Source: Datura wrightii
Lineage: Eukaryota; Streptophyta; Magnoliopsida; Solanales; Solanaceae
NCBI GenBank assembly: GCA_035772735.1
Contig: JASDFA010000016.1
Span: 140,752,501 to 140,816,500, forward strand
DNA length: 64,000 bases
Reading direction: 5' to 3'
The stretch's first letter is position 1. Each line of letters begins with the position of its first letter. Below the pieces are notes generated by a model that worked only from the letters and a program-made list of their open reading frames with translations, was not told the DNA's origin and made no database searches. Made by a program: the position numbers and the translations under genes. This document shows positions 12,146 to 23,522 of this stretch, in pieces.

Positions 12146-12721
12146 TTATTCCAACTCCTTCTCTAACTGAAGCCCTTCATCAAATTCGGGCTGAAAAGTG
12201 ATCATCTCCTGCGGCCGTGGACCTATGGAATCTGCCACCCCACACTTAGCCTCTGACAACACACTGACCTTACAAAGGTCTCTGTAGTGTGTGGGTGGGT
12301 TGATCTCTTGGTAGACCCAAAAGAGTTCTTCTTCATCTTCGACCTTTATTTTCAGGGTCCTTGCTCTTACATTAATAATTTCTCCTCTAGTGGCCAAAAA
12401 TGGCCATCCTAAGATCAGAGGTACCTTGTCATCAACTTTAAAATCAAGTATGATGAAATCAGCGGGTATAATGAACTTACCCACTTTGATGAGAAGGTCC
12501 TCGATTATTCCATCTGGTGCCACTTGAGACTTGTCTGCAAGCTGCAACATCATTTGTGTTGGCCTCGATTGACCCAACCCCAAGGTGTTAATCAAAGATA
12601 GGGGCATTAGATTAACTGCTGCCCCTAAATCACATAGAGCTCTTATCATCTCAACTTTACCAATTTGTATGGGGAGGGTAAAACACCCTGGGTCTTTGAG
12701 CTTTTTTAGTATCTTGCTCAT
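12146..12721 (-). pseudogene. A aspartic protease domain
   Basis: Retroviral-type aspartic protease that matures Gag. Active site reads LCDLGAAVNLMPLS, the D-L-G form seen in the Athila-like elements of this window instead of D-S/T-G; then QLADKS, ADFIILDF and VPLILGWPFLATRG, the flap and hydrophobic-glycine end of the fold. The 191-codon stretch is open and in the same frame as gag upstream, so gag-pro is one frame interrupted by stops (one at 12731-12733). It ends EKELE at 12146. Confidence 0.85.
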
Positions 12722-12733
12722 TACCCTGTGGCT

Positions 12734-14518
12734 TCACTCCTTAGTCAGTGCCACTGTCTGAACATCCACCAATCTGACTTTGTTAGGCACCACATCTTTC
12801 AAGTACTTAGCATACTTGGGCATTCCCTGTAAAACATCAAGCAAAGGCAAATTTATGTGAAGTTCTTTGAAGATATCAAAGAACTTTTTAAAGCATTCCT
12901 CCTCCTTGCTCTTTTTGAGTCTTTGCGAGAATGGTGGTGTTGGTCTCTGTGCTGGCTGCAATGATGATTGTGAATTTTGTTGCACAACACTCTGATTATC
13001 ACCCTTGTCTGTCAGTGGTCCCTTTCTAACCAGCTTTGGCTGTACCTCATTTCTCTTCTCTTTCGGTGGTGCATCAGCCAACTGCTTGCCACTCCTCAAA
13101 CTGATGGCATTGACCTATCAGGGGTTTGTATCTGTGTCACTGGGTAACCCTCCCTAAGGTCTGGTGTGCTGAGCAGCTGCTATTTGACCCATCTATTTCT
13201 CTAGATTGCGAGTGGCCAACTGCTGATTTTTCAAATTTGATGCCATCCTCGCCTGATTATCTGCCAATTGGGTCTGAATAGCCATTATTTTCTGCAACAT
13301 CTCCTCAATGTTGCTGCTACTTGACTGGTCACTATTCTGCCTGTTCTGCTACTGATACTGTTGTTGCTGAGGTTGCTGGTAGCTCTGACTCTGATTTCCA
13401 CCCCAAGAAAAATTTGGGTGGCTCTGCCAATTCTTGTTGTAGTTGTTCCCAAAATTCTGATTGTTCCTCTGAACGTTCCCAACAAAATTGATCAATTCAG
13501 GATTGGCCCCATAAGATTCTGCATTGTGCCCATTATTACCACAAATTTCACACCAACTAGGAGCCTACTGAACTGCATTCACCTATCCCTGCTATTGGTT
13601 CATACTCAGTTTATTGAATTGAGTCATCATTTGATGTTGAACTGATGCTAGTTGTGCCGCCAAGGCATTTACACCATCCACCGCTGTCAACCCTGCTGTT
13701 CTTTTTCCTACCCCTATCGATGAATCGCTATGCCACTCTAGATTTCCCTGAGTAATCCTGTTCAACAAAGTGTACAGCTCATCATAGGTCTTCTCAAATG
13801 CTTGCCCACCCTATGCAGAGTCTAGTAAAATTTTGGTTTGTGGGTCTAGATTCTCCACAAAGGTATGGACTAGCACTTCATTGGACTGCTAGTGATGGGG
13901 GAAGTCTCTCAATAATGACTTGAATCTCTCCCAAGCCAAATACAAGTTCTCCTTCGGCCTCTCCTTGAAGCTTAATATTTCACTCCTAAGTTTAGCAGTC
14001 TTGCCTGAAGGAAAGAATCTGATGAGGAATTTCTTCGCTAAGTCATTCCAAGAAGAAGAATTAGGTGGCTCAGCCTTCAACCATCTCTTCGCCTCTCCCA
14101 ATAATGAAAATGGGAAGAGTGTAAGTCGGACATAATCAGTTAACACTCCGGTGGGGACAAAAGTATCACTGATCTCCAAGAAGTTCTGTAAGTGCTGCTG
14201 TGGGTCCTCATGAGTAATCCCAGTGAACTGGCCACTAGAATGTAACAACTACACCATATTCTGTTTCAATTCAAAGTTCCCTTCGGGCTCCGGTTTGCGG
14301 ATATGAGACATCACATTTGTTGCTAGTGGGATTGCCACTTCGCGAACTGGTTGGACTGCCATTTGATCAGGTAACAACTCTGCTTGACCTGCTGGTGGAT
14401 GTTTTTGCAACTGCTCTTGTAATATTTTCAAATTTCTCTCTAAGGCTTCCCTCTGGAGCAAATGCAATTGTCGTTCAGGTTCCAACAATGGTTCCACCAG
14501 CTCTCTATTCCTTCCCAG
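12734..14518 (-). pseudogene. gag: A gag with CCHC remnant, no ATG start
   Basis: Capsid-like gag. Blocks: EPERQLHLLQREALERNL, GQFTGITHEDPQQHLQNFLE, RLTLFPFSLLGEAKRWLKAE, FLIRFFPSG, LAWERFKSLLRDFPHH; then a zinc-knuckle remnant CEICGNNGHNAESY (last Cys lost) near 13510-13553; then a linker with PPFSQRLKK and MPKYAKYLKDVV before the protease. One frame throughout, with in-frame stops at 14249-14251 (TAG), 13886-13888 and others. No ATG precedes the conserved N-terminus; a CTG at 14518-14516 aligns with the CTG of D and G. Confidence 0.85.
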
Positions 14519-14629
14519 CTCTACAAGGACAACCTATCACCTGCAATGTAGCAGACTAAGACCAGGTTTTTTAACACTTAAGGATATTAAAAATCACAAA
14601 AATTAGAAAAATTCACTAAACTTATCCAG

Positions 14630-14647
14630 TCTCCGGCATCGGCGCCA
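14630..14647 (-). other. A primer-binding site, tRNA-Asp type
   Basis: Minus strand TGGCGCCGATGCCGGAGA, two changes from the tRNA-Asp complement TGGCGCCGTTGCCGGGGA, seven bases inside the 5' LTR edge. Confidence 0.85.
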
Positions 14648-14653
14648 AAAACT

Positions 14654-16222
14654 TGTTTACGCTCCAGCGCACTTGCAAGCATATGCAGTCATAAAAGTAA
14701 TACAGTGACCCTTTTTTAGAGCCGGATGTCAAACCCACAGGGAATGGATCAATTTGGAAAATATTCAAGTTCAAATGTAAAATTAACCTTCACAAGTGTT
14801 GATTATAGAAATTTTTGGTAAATTCTAATTAAGTCTAGGGGTGATCACAAAATGCTTGAGAAACAATATAAGAAGCAACTAGAGTTAAGGCCTAATAATC
14901 ATGCAATGCTATAATTCTCAATGGTTCGAGTATGAAAACTTTAGTTATTGTCTCACATAAATAAAATACTATGTTCATGGTCTTTCGAGCCTCTAAACAC
15001 GACAAACTAGTCTCACACCTACATCGTTGAGCGGGGATGTGACATCCTAATTCGTGAGCAATTTAATTATATGGATGTGGTTTATGGAGTTTGTACCCTT
15101 GATTAAGGACTTTAGTACCTCTAATCATTTAACCAAACTTCGTTACACAACTACTTCTACGAGTGGTGTTGCGATAATTTAAAGTCGGTGTTTAGCTCAT
15201 CCTGTTTTAATAACCAAGCAAGACAATTTAGGTATAATTTCTATACTAGTTGCGAATCCTATCATAAAGGTAAGAACTTGCTCCCTACATTCCCATGATC
15301 TAGCCTAGGGTTACTCTTTCAAGCTTTTACCCAAGCTTAACGCATTTGTTTTCATGGTGATCAAGCATAAAAACAACAATAATAGAGAATGTAAGACAAA
15401 ACAATAACCGAAACTCAAACCAAGAAGAATTCATGCATTTACAATCATATTACGTAGCCTCAACGATAGAGGAAGGGTTTTAGCCACTCATGTTCGTACA
15501 AATACTCAAAAACATGATTCAAGTTGAGTACTTATAAGATTAATTAAAAGAGAAAGAAAAATAAGGAACCCTAGGTAGAGTTCTTCCGTTCTCCCTTCGC
15601 TCCTTTACAGTTTCCCAAAAATATTTCATTATAAATGATTTCAGAAGCTAAGGTTTTAATTTATACTAAGTGAAAAACTTGCAAGATTTGGCCGTGCATG
15701 GACTGCCTCCATGGCGTGGAGCTGGATATCCCAATTTACCTCCGTGGCACAGAGCAAGCACGGATGCCCACTGGATTGTGTCCCTCGGCAGGTCCTCGTG
15801 CTGGACTGGTGCACGTCGCCCAACATGGCACGACGCTGGTCGCGATGATGGACGGGCGTGGCACGGCTTTGTCGCGTAGGCCTCCTGCTATGACATGTCT
15901 TCTCGTGTGCATTCCTGGGCGTGGCATGGCGCTGGGCGAAGCACACGCACAGCGTTGCATGCTGCCTAGCGCGCCAGCCTTCACTTTGACATGTCATCTT
16001 TCAATCTTTTGCAATCTAACCCTAACTCTAGTCCTTCACTTCAACCATCATATGTTAGTCCCTCACATGAATTTTACACCTACAAAACAAGGACTAATCA
16101 TGTTGGTTAGTTTATACACCTAATTAATAGAAATCACATGAGAATATAATTTATTTAATTGACAAACATGACTTAATCAAGTTATAAAATAGCACTTGGG
16201 CACGTAATTATGCCCAAGATCA
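14654..16222 (-). repeat. A 5' LTR
   Basis: 1569 bp, partner of 8558-10111. Tip hairpin CTTGGGCA / TGCCCAAG at 16195-16218 with an 8-nt loop. GC-rich island at about 15680-15990 with CGTGGCACGG words. Frames 15656-15997 and 15698-16123 are LTR shadows. Confidence 0.92.
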
Positions 16223-16674
16223 GTTGTGTATAGGGAGAAGGTCGATACCCAATTCAATCTCTTGCTCGCTCGGAACTCTTGGCAAATAATCTTGAAAGAC
16301 CTCTGGGAACTCACCTACTATCGGGACTGATTGAATAGTCGGGGTCTCGGACTCAACATCCTTAACCCTAACTAGATGGTATACACAACCCTTATAAATC
16401 ATCTTCCTGGTCTGAAGATAAGAAATAAAATGACCTACAGGCACGACTGAACTGCCCTTCCACTCTAAAACTGACTCACCCGGAAAACGGAACTCTACCG
16501 CACGGGTTCTACAATTAACAGAAGCTTAACATGCATACAACCAATCCATGTCGAGAATAATATCAAAGCCAGTCATGGCTAACTCTACTAGGTCCACGGA
16601 GGTGACTTTTTGCAATACTGTGATCGGACAACTTCTATACACTCGCCTAGCTACCACTATTCACTGATGTCGCC
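16223..16674 (-). pseudogene. pol: T1 protease C-terminus and RT linker
   Basis: Short T1 stretch between A and B. Minus-strand reading shows the protease end (MTGFDIILDMDWL, then a stop before ASVNCRT), the GHFISYL segment, and the protease-RT linker in frame 16444-16220 (YHLVRVKDVESETPTIQSVP, then EVFQDYLPRVPSEQEIELG) up to the insertion of A. Frame breaks lie just inside the B junction, consistent with one missing base. Confidence 0.85.
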
Positions 16675-18223
16675 AAAATTACACCTCGCAATTGAGATAT
16701 AAGCGGTCGATTGTTAAATATAGAACCCAACAAAGGTTGAGGTCGATCCCACAGGGAATATTGTAAGAACTTAAGTTAATGTGAATAACTACTACTATTG
16801 AGTTACTTATTTCCAAAAGGGGAAAAATATAAAATAATTAACAAAGTAAAATTGTTGAATGCTAAAATCAAATTTAGTTTGTATTCAATTAACGATTTGA
16901 CTAGGATTGTGTTCCCCAAGATTTCATAACTAAAAAGCTTATACACTAGTGATCTATTCCGGTGTTCAACATGCAATATCGGTAAGTTAGGTTCACCTAA
17001 ATGGTTGGTCCCTATCTAGAGGACTTTCACCATGCAACTTGGTCGGATTGACCCTTACCCTTAATATCGGATTAGCTATCCCCCGACAAGTTCAAGCTAT
17101 TAGATGAGGGTTGATAGCCTCAAATCTCCTTTGTTAATCCCTTTTCCCATTCATTATCTCCTTGGTCTGATAAGTAAGAATAAGGCAAGTCCTAATATTT
17201 GCAACTGTCAAGAATCAATCAAAATGAAGGGAAAAACAATACATGCATAAAACCTCGTTCAAGAATCACTAAGTGGTTTTACCTATGTATGCTAATTCAT
17301 CTTGGTTCCCACAAATCTAGTTTATGGGTTTAGCTACTCATGTTTGTATTATCACAATCACAAATTATTGAATAAATCATAATTGCAACTTACAAATTAT
17401 CGTAGAATAAAAAACCACGTAGACTAAATAAAACTCCAATGTTTCTTTCGTTTCTTGAATCAAGAACAGTTAATCAATACCAAAATTCTAGTTGAAAACT
17501 AAATAAATCGGCTCTCTCAATTACTCTCTAATTCTCAGAAAAATCATTCTCCAAAAATAAACCTAAACTGTATATTTATAGTTCAAAGAAATCCTTTTCC
17601 TAATTAAAACTGGAAAACCAGGTCGGCACTGGCAACGAGCTTGGTGAAGATTTGTTCGGCCCTCTGATGAGTCGTTCCTTGCTTAAAACAGTCATCCTTG
17701 GCAATGTACCCAGTCGTGACAATGGGTCACCTAACGACTCGTCGTGCCTGAGCACAAGTCGTTAGTTCCCTCGTGGTCTAGTTCCTCAAAAAGTCCAGTG
17801 TACTTCACGGATGGTTCCAATGGCCTGCCAATGAGTCATTTCACCTCATCACGACTCATTATGTCTGTCGTCAACTTCACTAGCCACTTTGTTGAAATTT
17901 TCTCTTCTAGTCCTAACGATTGACCTCACGACTCGTTACCAGGTGTAACGAATCATTCCTCCAACTCATCAAGTACACTGCCTTGCATCTTCCAAATCCA
18001 TCTTTTTCCCACGACTTAAGCAATGGGTCGTGCCTCCTTCCAACGACTAGTGAAGTGCCTGGCAGTCACCTTTTCAGTTAATTTCAGCATTAATTCAACC
18101 AGTTCACTCCCGAACCTATTTTCCTATAATCATTAAGCACAAAACACATCATACCTATAGAAACATACCTAGAATGTGCATAATTTCTTGGTTTTAAGCG
18201 TTGAAATTTATCATGGCACATGA
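16675..18223 (-). repeat. B 3' LTR
   Basis: 1549 bp, starting TGATGTCGCC in plus coordinates and ending GGCACATGA (TGATGTGCC start on the minus strand, one base changed). A polypurine-like GTTGAGGGTGTTCA abuts it at 18221-18234. A GC-rich island at about 17610-18070 holds ACGACTCGT at 17734-17742 and 17938-17946. Confidence 0.9.
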
Positions 18224-19958
18224 ACACCCTCAACTTAGAACTTTTGCATGTCCTTAGGCAAAAAAAATAAAACAAAACAAACTAAACTACTTCGACGCTT
18301 CAATCGAAAGAACTCTAGGAAACTTACAGCAGTCACACTTACACATCAAAATCAAAATTTTCAACCCCTCTCTCATCGTATCAACTCAAAACACTATGCA
18401 TATGCGAAATTTCCAACCATAACACAGAGGAATCGAAACATGGAAAAATACTATCACCTGCAACCACATACATAAATCTATAACACTTCCCTAGACAATT
18501 TGCAAAACGATTTTGTTGACCAAATGCTCTCACCTCAAAGAAGTCCCATACTCACACATATGTATATGATTATGTCAATAAGTTCCTCTTTGGACTAGGT
18601 AAGATTCACTCACTCTCACAAAGAAATTCGAACTATGTGCATACAATACCATAGGCTTGCCTTTACTTTTAATACCTCGATTTTTGAACAAGTAGTTAGG
18701 ACCACTGTAGGACTTTCTAGGCTTGTAACGTTGGCTCAGGCTTAGGTATGGTACATATAGAATTAGTATCTCAACCCTCCTTGGCACTACACCTCTTGAC
18801 TCCACTTTTCACCTTTATTTCTATTTTCTCCCTTTTTTCCTTTAACTGATTCTTTTTCTTTGCTTCTGCAAATACGGATGCAGTTTCTCTTTATTCAACA
18901 CTCATTGATGTCACACATTATTTCTCTTTTCTTTTCTTGCTTTTTGAAAACAATTTTTATTTTTCTTTTCATCATGCATACCGCACCCGATCTTTCCCTT
19001 TTTCATTACCCAATTTTCTCTCCACCCGACTCTTCTTAATCACCCCTATAATAGCCACCTTGAACTTAGGCCATTTTCCTGAGTTGAGGTTCACAATGTC
19101 CAAGGAGGGACCAGGGCCAAAATAGTTTCATTCATAATAAAATCAGGCAGGTGAATTGGTGTAAACAAAAAGAAGGGTCAATTTAAGCTCAAACATTTGG
19201 ATCAAGGGATTTTATTCACTTTTGGTAGGTCTTTAAGGATAAAGTGGATAAATAAATCAAAAACAATCTATGATCCTTTCCTAGTTTCCTATCCTCTATC
19301 TCGGTATGATTGACCAGGCAAGTTCTAGATTGACACACACAACCGAGTTTAGCTATTAAACCTCACTCACACATAACATAGGTCAACATCATCACTTCCA
19401 CCAATCGCTAGTTCAGGTACAACCATACAATGATAAACAAGTTCACAGTTTCAATGCCACACAAAGATTCACAAAGGTCATATTAATGAACTTTCACATA
19501 CACATACACAAATTTTTTGGAAGCGTCTCAAATTATCAAACAATAGTTATTTTTAACAATTTAAGTTCACAGTTTCAATGCCACACAAAGATTCACAAAG
19601 GTCATATTAATGAACTTTCACATACACATATACAAATTTTTTGGAAGGGTCTGAAATTATCAAACAATAGTTATTTTTAACAATTTCAGCTCTTAACTGC
19701 TTTCAATTTTACTACTTTCTTCCAACTGACACAAGAAACATAAAATAAAATCCTAAACATGCCGGTTCTACTAGATATGAAACACCCGAGGGAAAATATA
19801 TCCAGCAAGAAAAACCCTCTCGTTATGTTCAGCAAAACAGAATGCACAGGTATCCCTCCCCACCCCCATCAAAAAAAGCATGTGTCGTCCTTGAAGCATC
19901 TATATACCAAACAAAAACTAAGAAAATAGGGAACATACCTATGCGGCCTAGGTGTCAG
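18224..19958 (-). other. B 3' non-coding region
   Basis: No credible gene. Shares blocks with A, D and F: GGCTTGCCTTT near 18653-18663, GTAGGACTTTCTAGGCTTG at 18702-18720 and GGCAAGTTCTAGATTG at 19317-19332. Pyrimidine-rich stretch at 18800-19020. Contains the tandem duplication at 19441-19688. Confidence 0.7.
19441..19688. repeat. 124-bp tandem duplication
   Basis: Two head-to-tail copies (19441-19564 and 19565-19688), both starting GTTCACAGTTTCAATGCC, differing at only a few sites. A recent local duplication in B's 3' region. Confidence 0.9.
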
Positions 19959-22135
19959 CTACCTGGTCGGTGGAGGGTGTAAATACACCTCCAATGTCAT
20001 CTCTAATATTACCGACTTGAATTGGTGCATTTTTAGACCCAATAGAGCTCGTGCCTTCTCCATGAACTCTCGCTGCCTCAGTCTCGACTCTCTATCGAGC
20101 ATCCTCTCTTGATTCGTGCAGCGCTCTCTCCATCTCACTTCACTCCTGTTTTTTCTGACGGAGCAGAGAAGCATCATCATCTACACTTTCCTCCTCAAAG
20201 GCCTCTTCCCCTTATCTTGTGCCACCGGATCCTCCGTGATAAAATAGAAAATAGGTGGCAATTCCTCTTCAAATTCATAATCTATCATGGGAAGTACCGG
20301 TGGAGGTACCGCAGCTACTTGTCGTGCAGCCAAGTCCCGTACCTCAGATCGTAGCGCTCCTAGCTCTACGTACCATCTAAATAACTCTAGCGCTTGTAAC
20401 TGTGCAAGGCGCTCATATATCCTTCTCTCAAAAGCATCTATTCGCCCATGCACTGAACTGGACAGTGTCTCCAACTCCTTTGACACCCATGACTTAACCT
20501 GCTCCATCAAGACTTCGACCTGTAGAGCCGTGTGTGCTTGTTGCTTCTCGGCCTTAGCTAGCCGCCTAGCCATATCAATAAAAAACACCTGTGAAACTGT
20601 GCTAGACTGGCTGTGGTGGCTTGTGGAGGCGCAACTGGTGGTCTCAGGGCTGCTGCAGTAGATGAAGACTTGAGAACATCGACAGGTGTGGAGGTATCCG
20701 CTGCATCTGTAGCCTCAGCCTGGCTACCTATCTTTCTACCCTCCATAGGCTCAGTTGCCAACTCAGTGCACTGTGATACATCAGTCTGCATCCTGCTTCC
20801 ATATGCCTCTGCTAATATTTTCGCTCCCGCGGATGCAGCTACCTGAGTCCTCGCCCTCGATACTGGGTTTGTATCATCTCAAATCAACCGGAAATCGATA
20901 ATCTTTTGAACCAATACTCTTTGGTCCACTAATGGAAATACTGGTACCTTGGACTCCTGATAGAGTCTATCAATCAAACATGAAAATGGAATGGTAGTGC
21001 CGTCATTTATTGCCTGCTCTCGAATCTCCTCTGCAATATATCACGGGAAGTTGATGGCATACCCCTCCATTATGCTAGCTACCAAATCTACTCTGACAGG
21101 TGAAAGGATATTGTCATTTTTGGTTGGTACCAGCCTATGCCGCACTAGTGACCACCAAAACTTTGCCTAAAAATTCAATGTGGCCTTCTTTATCTACAAC
21201 TCTGTACCATGCAACCATTCTACCAGTGGACCTCTCGTAGCAATAATCCGAGACAACCAAGTGTACTGCTGGATGCGCTCCTGGCTATTTAACTTCTTTG
21301 TTTTGACCTTCTTCAGCTTAGATAGCCTTTGATCAAATTCTGCTGTTTTTAACAGAGCCTGATAATCCGGACCGTACAATATTCTGGAGATCGTCCGCTC
21401 AAAAATGTCAACTAGGGTCTCTCTCACTAGTACCTGAGTCAATGTGGGCCTCTTCTTCCAATCCTGGCCCCCTAATGCCAACCACTGCAAGGTGGCTGCA
21501 TATGCTGCATAGAATTCTCGCACTAAACACGGGATGTAGCTGCCTGAAGGATCGGTCAATCACCCAAACTTGTATTTATCAAAAATTGCCTGTAGCTCTG
21601 GAAGATCTTTAAGCCCTATGGTTACCAGCCTTGGATCCTCATATATGCTCCTCTTCGGATTGCCTTTTTCATTGGGAGCAATATCTTGATTGTATATAGC
21701 CCGCATGCCATAGACACACCATCTCCATACATTTCTCGGTTGCTCATTTGATGTGTCCGAGGTCTCCGTCAACTCATTATCAGAGTCCCCTTGCTGGGCA
21801 TGTGATTCATCAACTCTCTCTGTGTTGTTCCTAGCTATGGGAGCCTCGGGAACTAGTGCAGCTGCAGCCCTAACACTCTCATCAGTGTGGCTGGGCGGAT
21901 CTCTTACAAGTGGAGTGGGAGTATCAACTAGGGCTGTCGGGTTTGAAGTTTGTTGAGCCCTAGCCCTGGTTGTGCTCCTCACTAGCTGCTCCTCCGCTAC
22001 TTCATATTCCTCCTCAGAGCCACTCGACTCTTCAAAGGATGATGGATCATCACGCAGTCTACGGTATGAGGGTTAATTGGGCTCAGGTGCTTACTTCTTG
22101 GTTGGACCCTTCTTTGGTGTACCTCTGGGAGCCAT
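19959..22135 (-). pseudogene. B ORF3: putative plant transposon-type protein
   Basis: About 720 codons with stops and at least one shift. Start ATG at 22135-22133 (MAPRGTPKKGPTKK), 5 nt after splice acceptor CAG. An acidic/Ser linker leads to a domain with VREFYAAYAATLQW, DIFERTISRILYGPDY, QQYTWLSRIIATRG, KFWWSLVRHRLVPTK, ASIMEGYAINFP and IPFSCLIDRLY. From memory this matches the 'putative plant transposon protein' family (Pfam Transposase_32); no catalytic role is known to me. The C-terminus (20588-20181) is coiled-coil-like (MARRLAKAEKQQAHTALQVE). Its env-like position suggests a spliced subgenomic message. Confidence 0.75.
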
Positions 22136-22140
22136 TATAC

Positions 22141-22170
22141 CTGTGGAAACGATGTTAGTGTGCAAGATGA
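22141..22170 (-). promoter_or_regulatory. Splice acceptor before B ORF3
   Basis: Minus strand: branch-point-like CACTAAC, then ATCGTTTCCACAG, then GTATA and ATG. The AG ends exactly 5 nt before the ORF3 ATG, as in D and E. Confidence 0.55.
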
Positions 22171-23372
22171 GATAAAGAAAAAAATATTTCTAGGATGGTG
22201 CCTAGTGGTCCTGATGGGTGACTAAACGAGTCGTTGCCACTGGCAACGATTCGTTAGGTCACTCGTTACTTCAGGCTGGACATTTTTCAAGTAGGTATAG
22301 TGTACTTGACGATTGGTCCCAATGATCCATTACCAAAGACAACGAGTCGTTAGGTCACTCGTTAAGTACACTACTTCATCAGTTTAATTTTTCCACTCAG
22401 GACGAGCTACATAATGAGTCGTTTGGTGATCCAACGACTCGGGATGTGGCTCGTGCTCAAGAGTTCCTGTTTATCTTCATCTTCTTCCCGATTTTTTAAT
22501 TCCATAAACACAGACCTCACAATCTAAAATCAACCCTGGTGAACATATGATCGAAATCATTTTTTAACTCTTCCTAGGGTGTAGTTACATCAAGAGGCTC
22601 ATATAAACACAATATTATCGAAAGAAATTCAAGCTCATTCACACATGGGTCCTCAAAAATTCCTGTTTTAAATGCAATAATATTCGAAATTTCACGGGGA
22701 AGATTACTCACAATGTTCTTTGATCAGAGATAGAGTGTGCAATCGTGTGTGTGCTTGAAGACTGGGTGTGCAAAGTTGAAAATTTTTGTCAATGGGATTT
22801 GAGCGAAGAAGAAGAAGTAGAGAAGAAGAGGGAATTTTGAAGTTTTAAGTTTTCTGGGGAGCATGATAATGGAATTGGGTCTTTGTTGATTTAAATTAGA
22901 ATTTTCCCAAATTACAGTCATGGGTCGGGTTAGGTTACTTACCTGGGACCTAACGAGTCAAATAACAACTCGTGGTGTTACCCAATGAGTCATTTCCTGA
23001 GTCGTGGTCCTTGGCCTATTGTAACTTCAAGACGGGTCACTTAACGACTCGTTTGGTCTACCAACGATTCGTTAAGTGAGCTATTATCACCCTTATTGTT
23101 TTAATTCAGTCTTAGATCCAGTGTACCTTATGGGGGACAAGACGATTCGTTCCTTTAAGAAACAACTTGTGAAGTCACCTGTTGCTCCCCTATTTTCTGC
23201 AGTTCTCCTCACGAGTTAATTGAATGAGTCGTTTGGTCAAACGCTGACTCGTTCTGTGATTTTTCTGCACCAGAACTAAAGTTCTAGTTTTTGGTTCCAA
23301 TTTCAGATTTTCCATATTATTCACCTGCACCCATCAACAAACGTTAACACTAACTTTTTCTTACATTTACAA
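22171..23372 (-). other. B spacer with two GC-rich islands
   Basis: Islands at 22200-22470 and 22920-23270 flank an AT-rich stretch. Exact ACGA(G/C)TCGT words lie at 22226-22234, 22342-22350 and 23044-23052. The first is part of a near-perfect inverted repeat, 15-base arms at 22225-22239 and 22241-22255 with one mismatch. The same words fill B's LTR. No ORF stands out; minus frame 22921-22724 has no family resemblance. Confidence 0.65.
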
Positions 23373-23420
23373 CTTGGGTTGCCTCCCAAGAAGCGCTTGA
23401 TTTAACGTCGCGACACGACG
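23373..23420 (-). ncRNA. Two-hairpin motif, B distal copy
   Basis: Minus strand: ACGTCG-TGTCG-CGACGT (six perfect pairs), TTAAATCAAGCGCTT, then CTTGGG-AGGCAA-CCCAAG (six perfect pairs). It is the second copy of a tandem pair and the cleanest example of the motif in the window. Confidence 0.7.
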
Positions 23421-23458
23421 TGGGTGTTTTGGCTACTCAGACTTCACCAAAACACCTC

Positions 23459-23508
23459 CATGGGTTGCTTCCCATGCAACGCCTGATTTAACGTCGCGGC
23501 ACGACGCA
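23459..23508 (-). ncRNA. Two-hairpin motif, B proximal copy
   Basis: Minus strand: CGTCG-TGCCG-CGACG, TTAAATCAGGCGTTG, then CATGGG-AAGCAA-CCCATG. The second stem differs from the distal copy at one pair on both sides (T-A to A-T), a compensatory change. It starts 14 nt after the gag-pro stop (23523-23525). Confidence 0.7.
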
Positions 23509-23522
23509 AGTAACTTGACTAC

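Larger units (their letters stand above)
8558..16222 (-). mobile_element. Element A: gag-pro-only Athila/Tat-like element in T1 pol
   Basis: 7.67 kb with two LTRs (8558-10111 and 14654-16222), a tRNA-Asp PBS, gag and protease, and no RT, integrase or ORF3. TSD is gctgc (8553-8557) versus gttgt (16223-16227), two transitions apart, which suggests age. It splits T1's pol between the protease/RT linker and the RT fingers, in phase with the surrounding frame. Confidence 0.9.

Noticed and set aside
20109..20846. Plus-strand frames over B ORF3
   Set aside because: Antisense to the C-terminal coiled-coil part of ORF3, which is contiguous with the recognised domain.
22200..23270. CRISPR-like or satellite array of ACGAGTCGT words
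   Set aside because: Spacing is irregular, there are no unique equal-length spacers, and the words are degenerate and occur on both strands.
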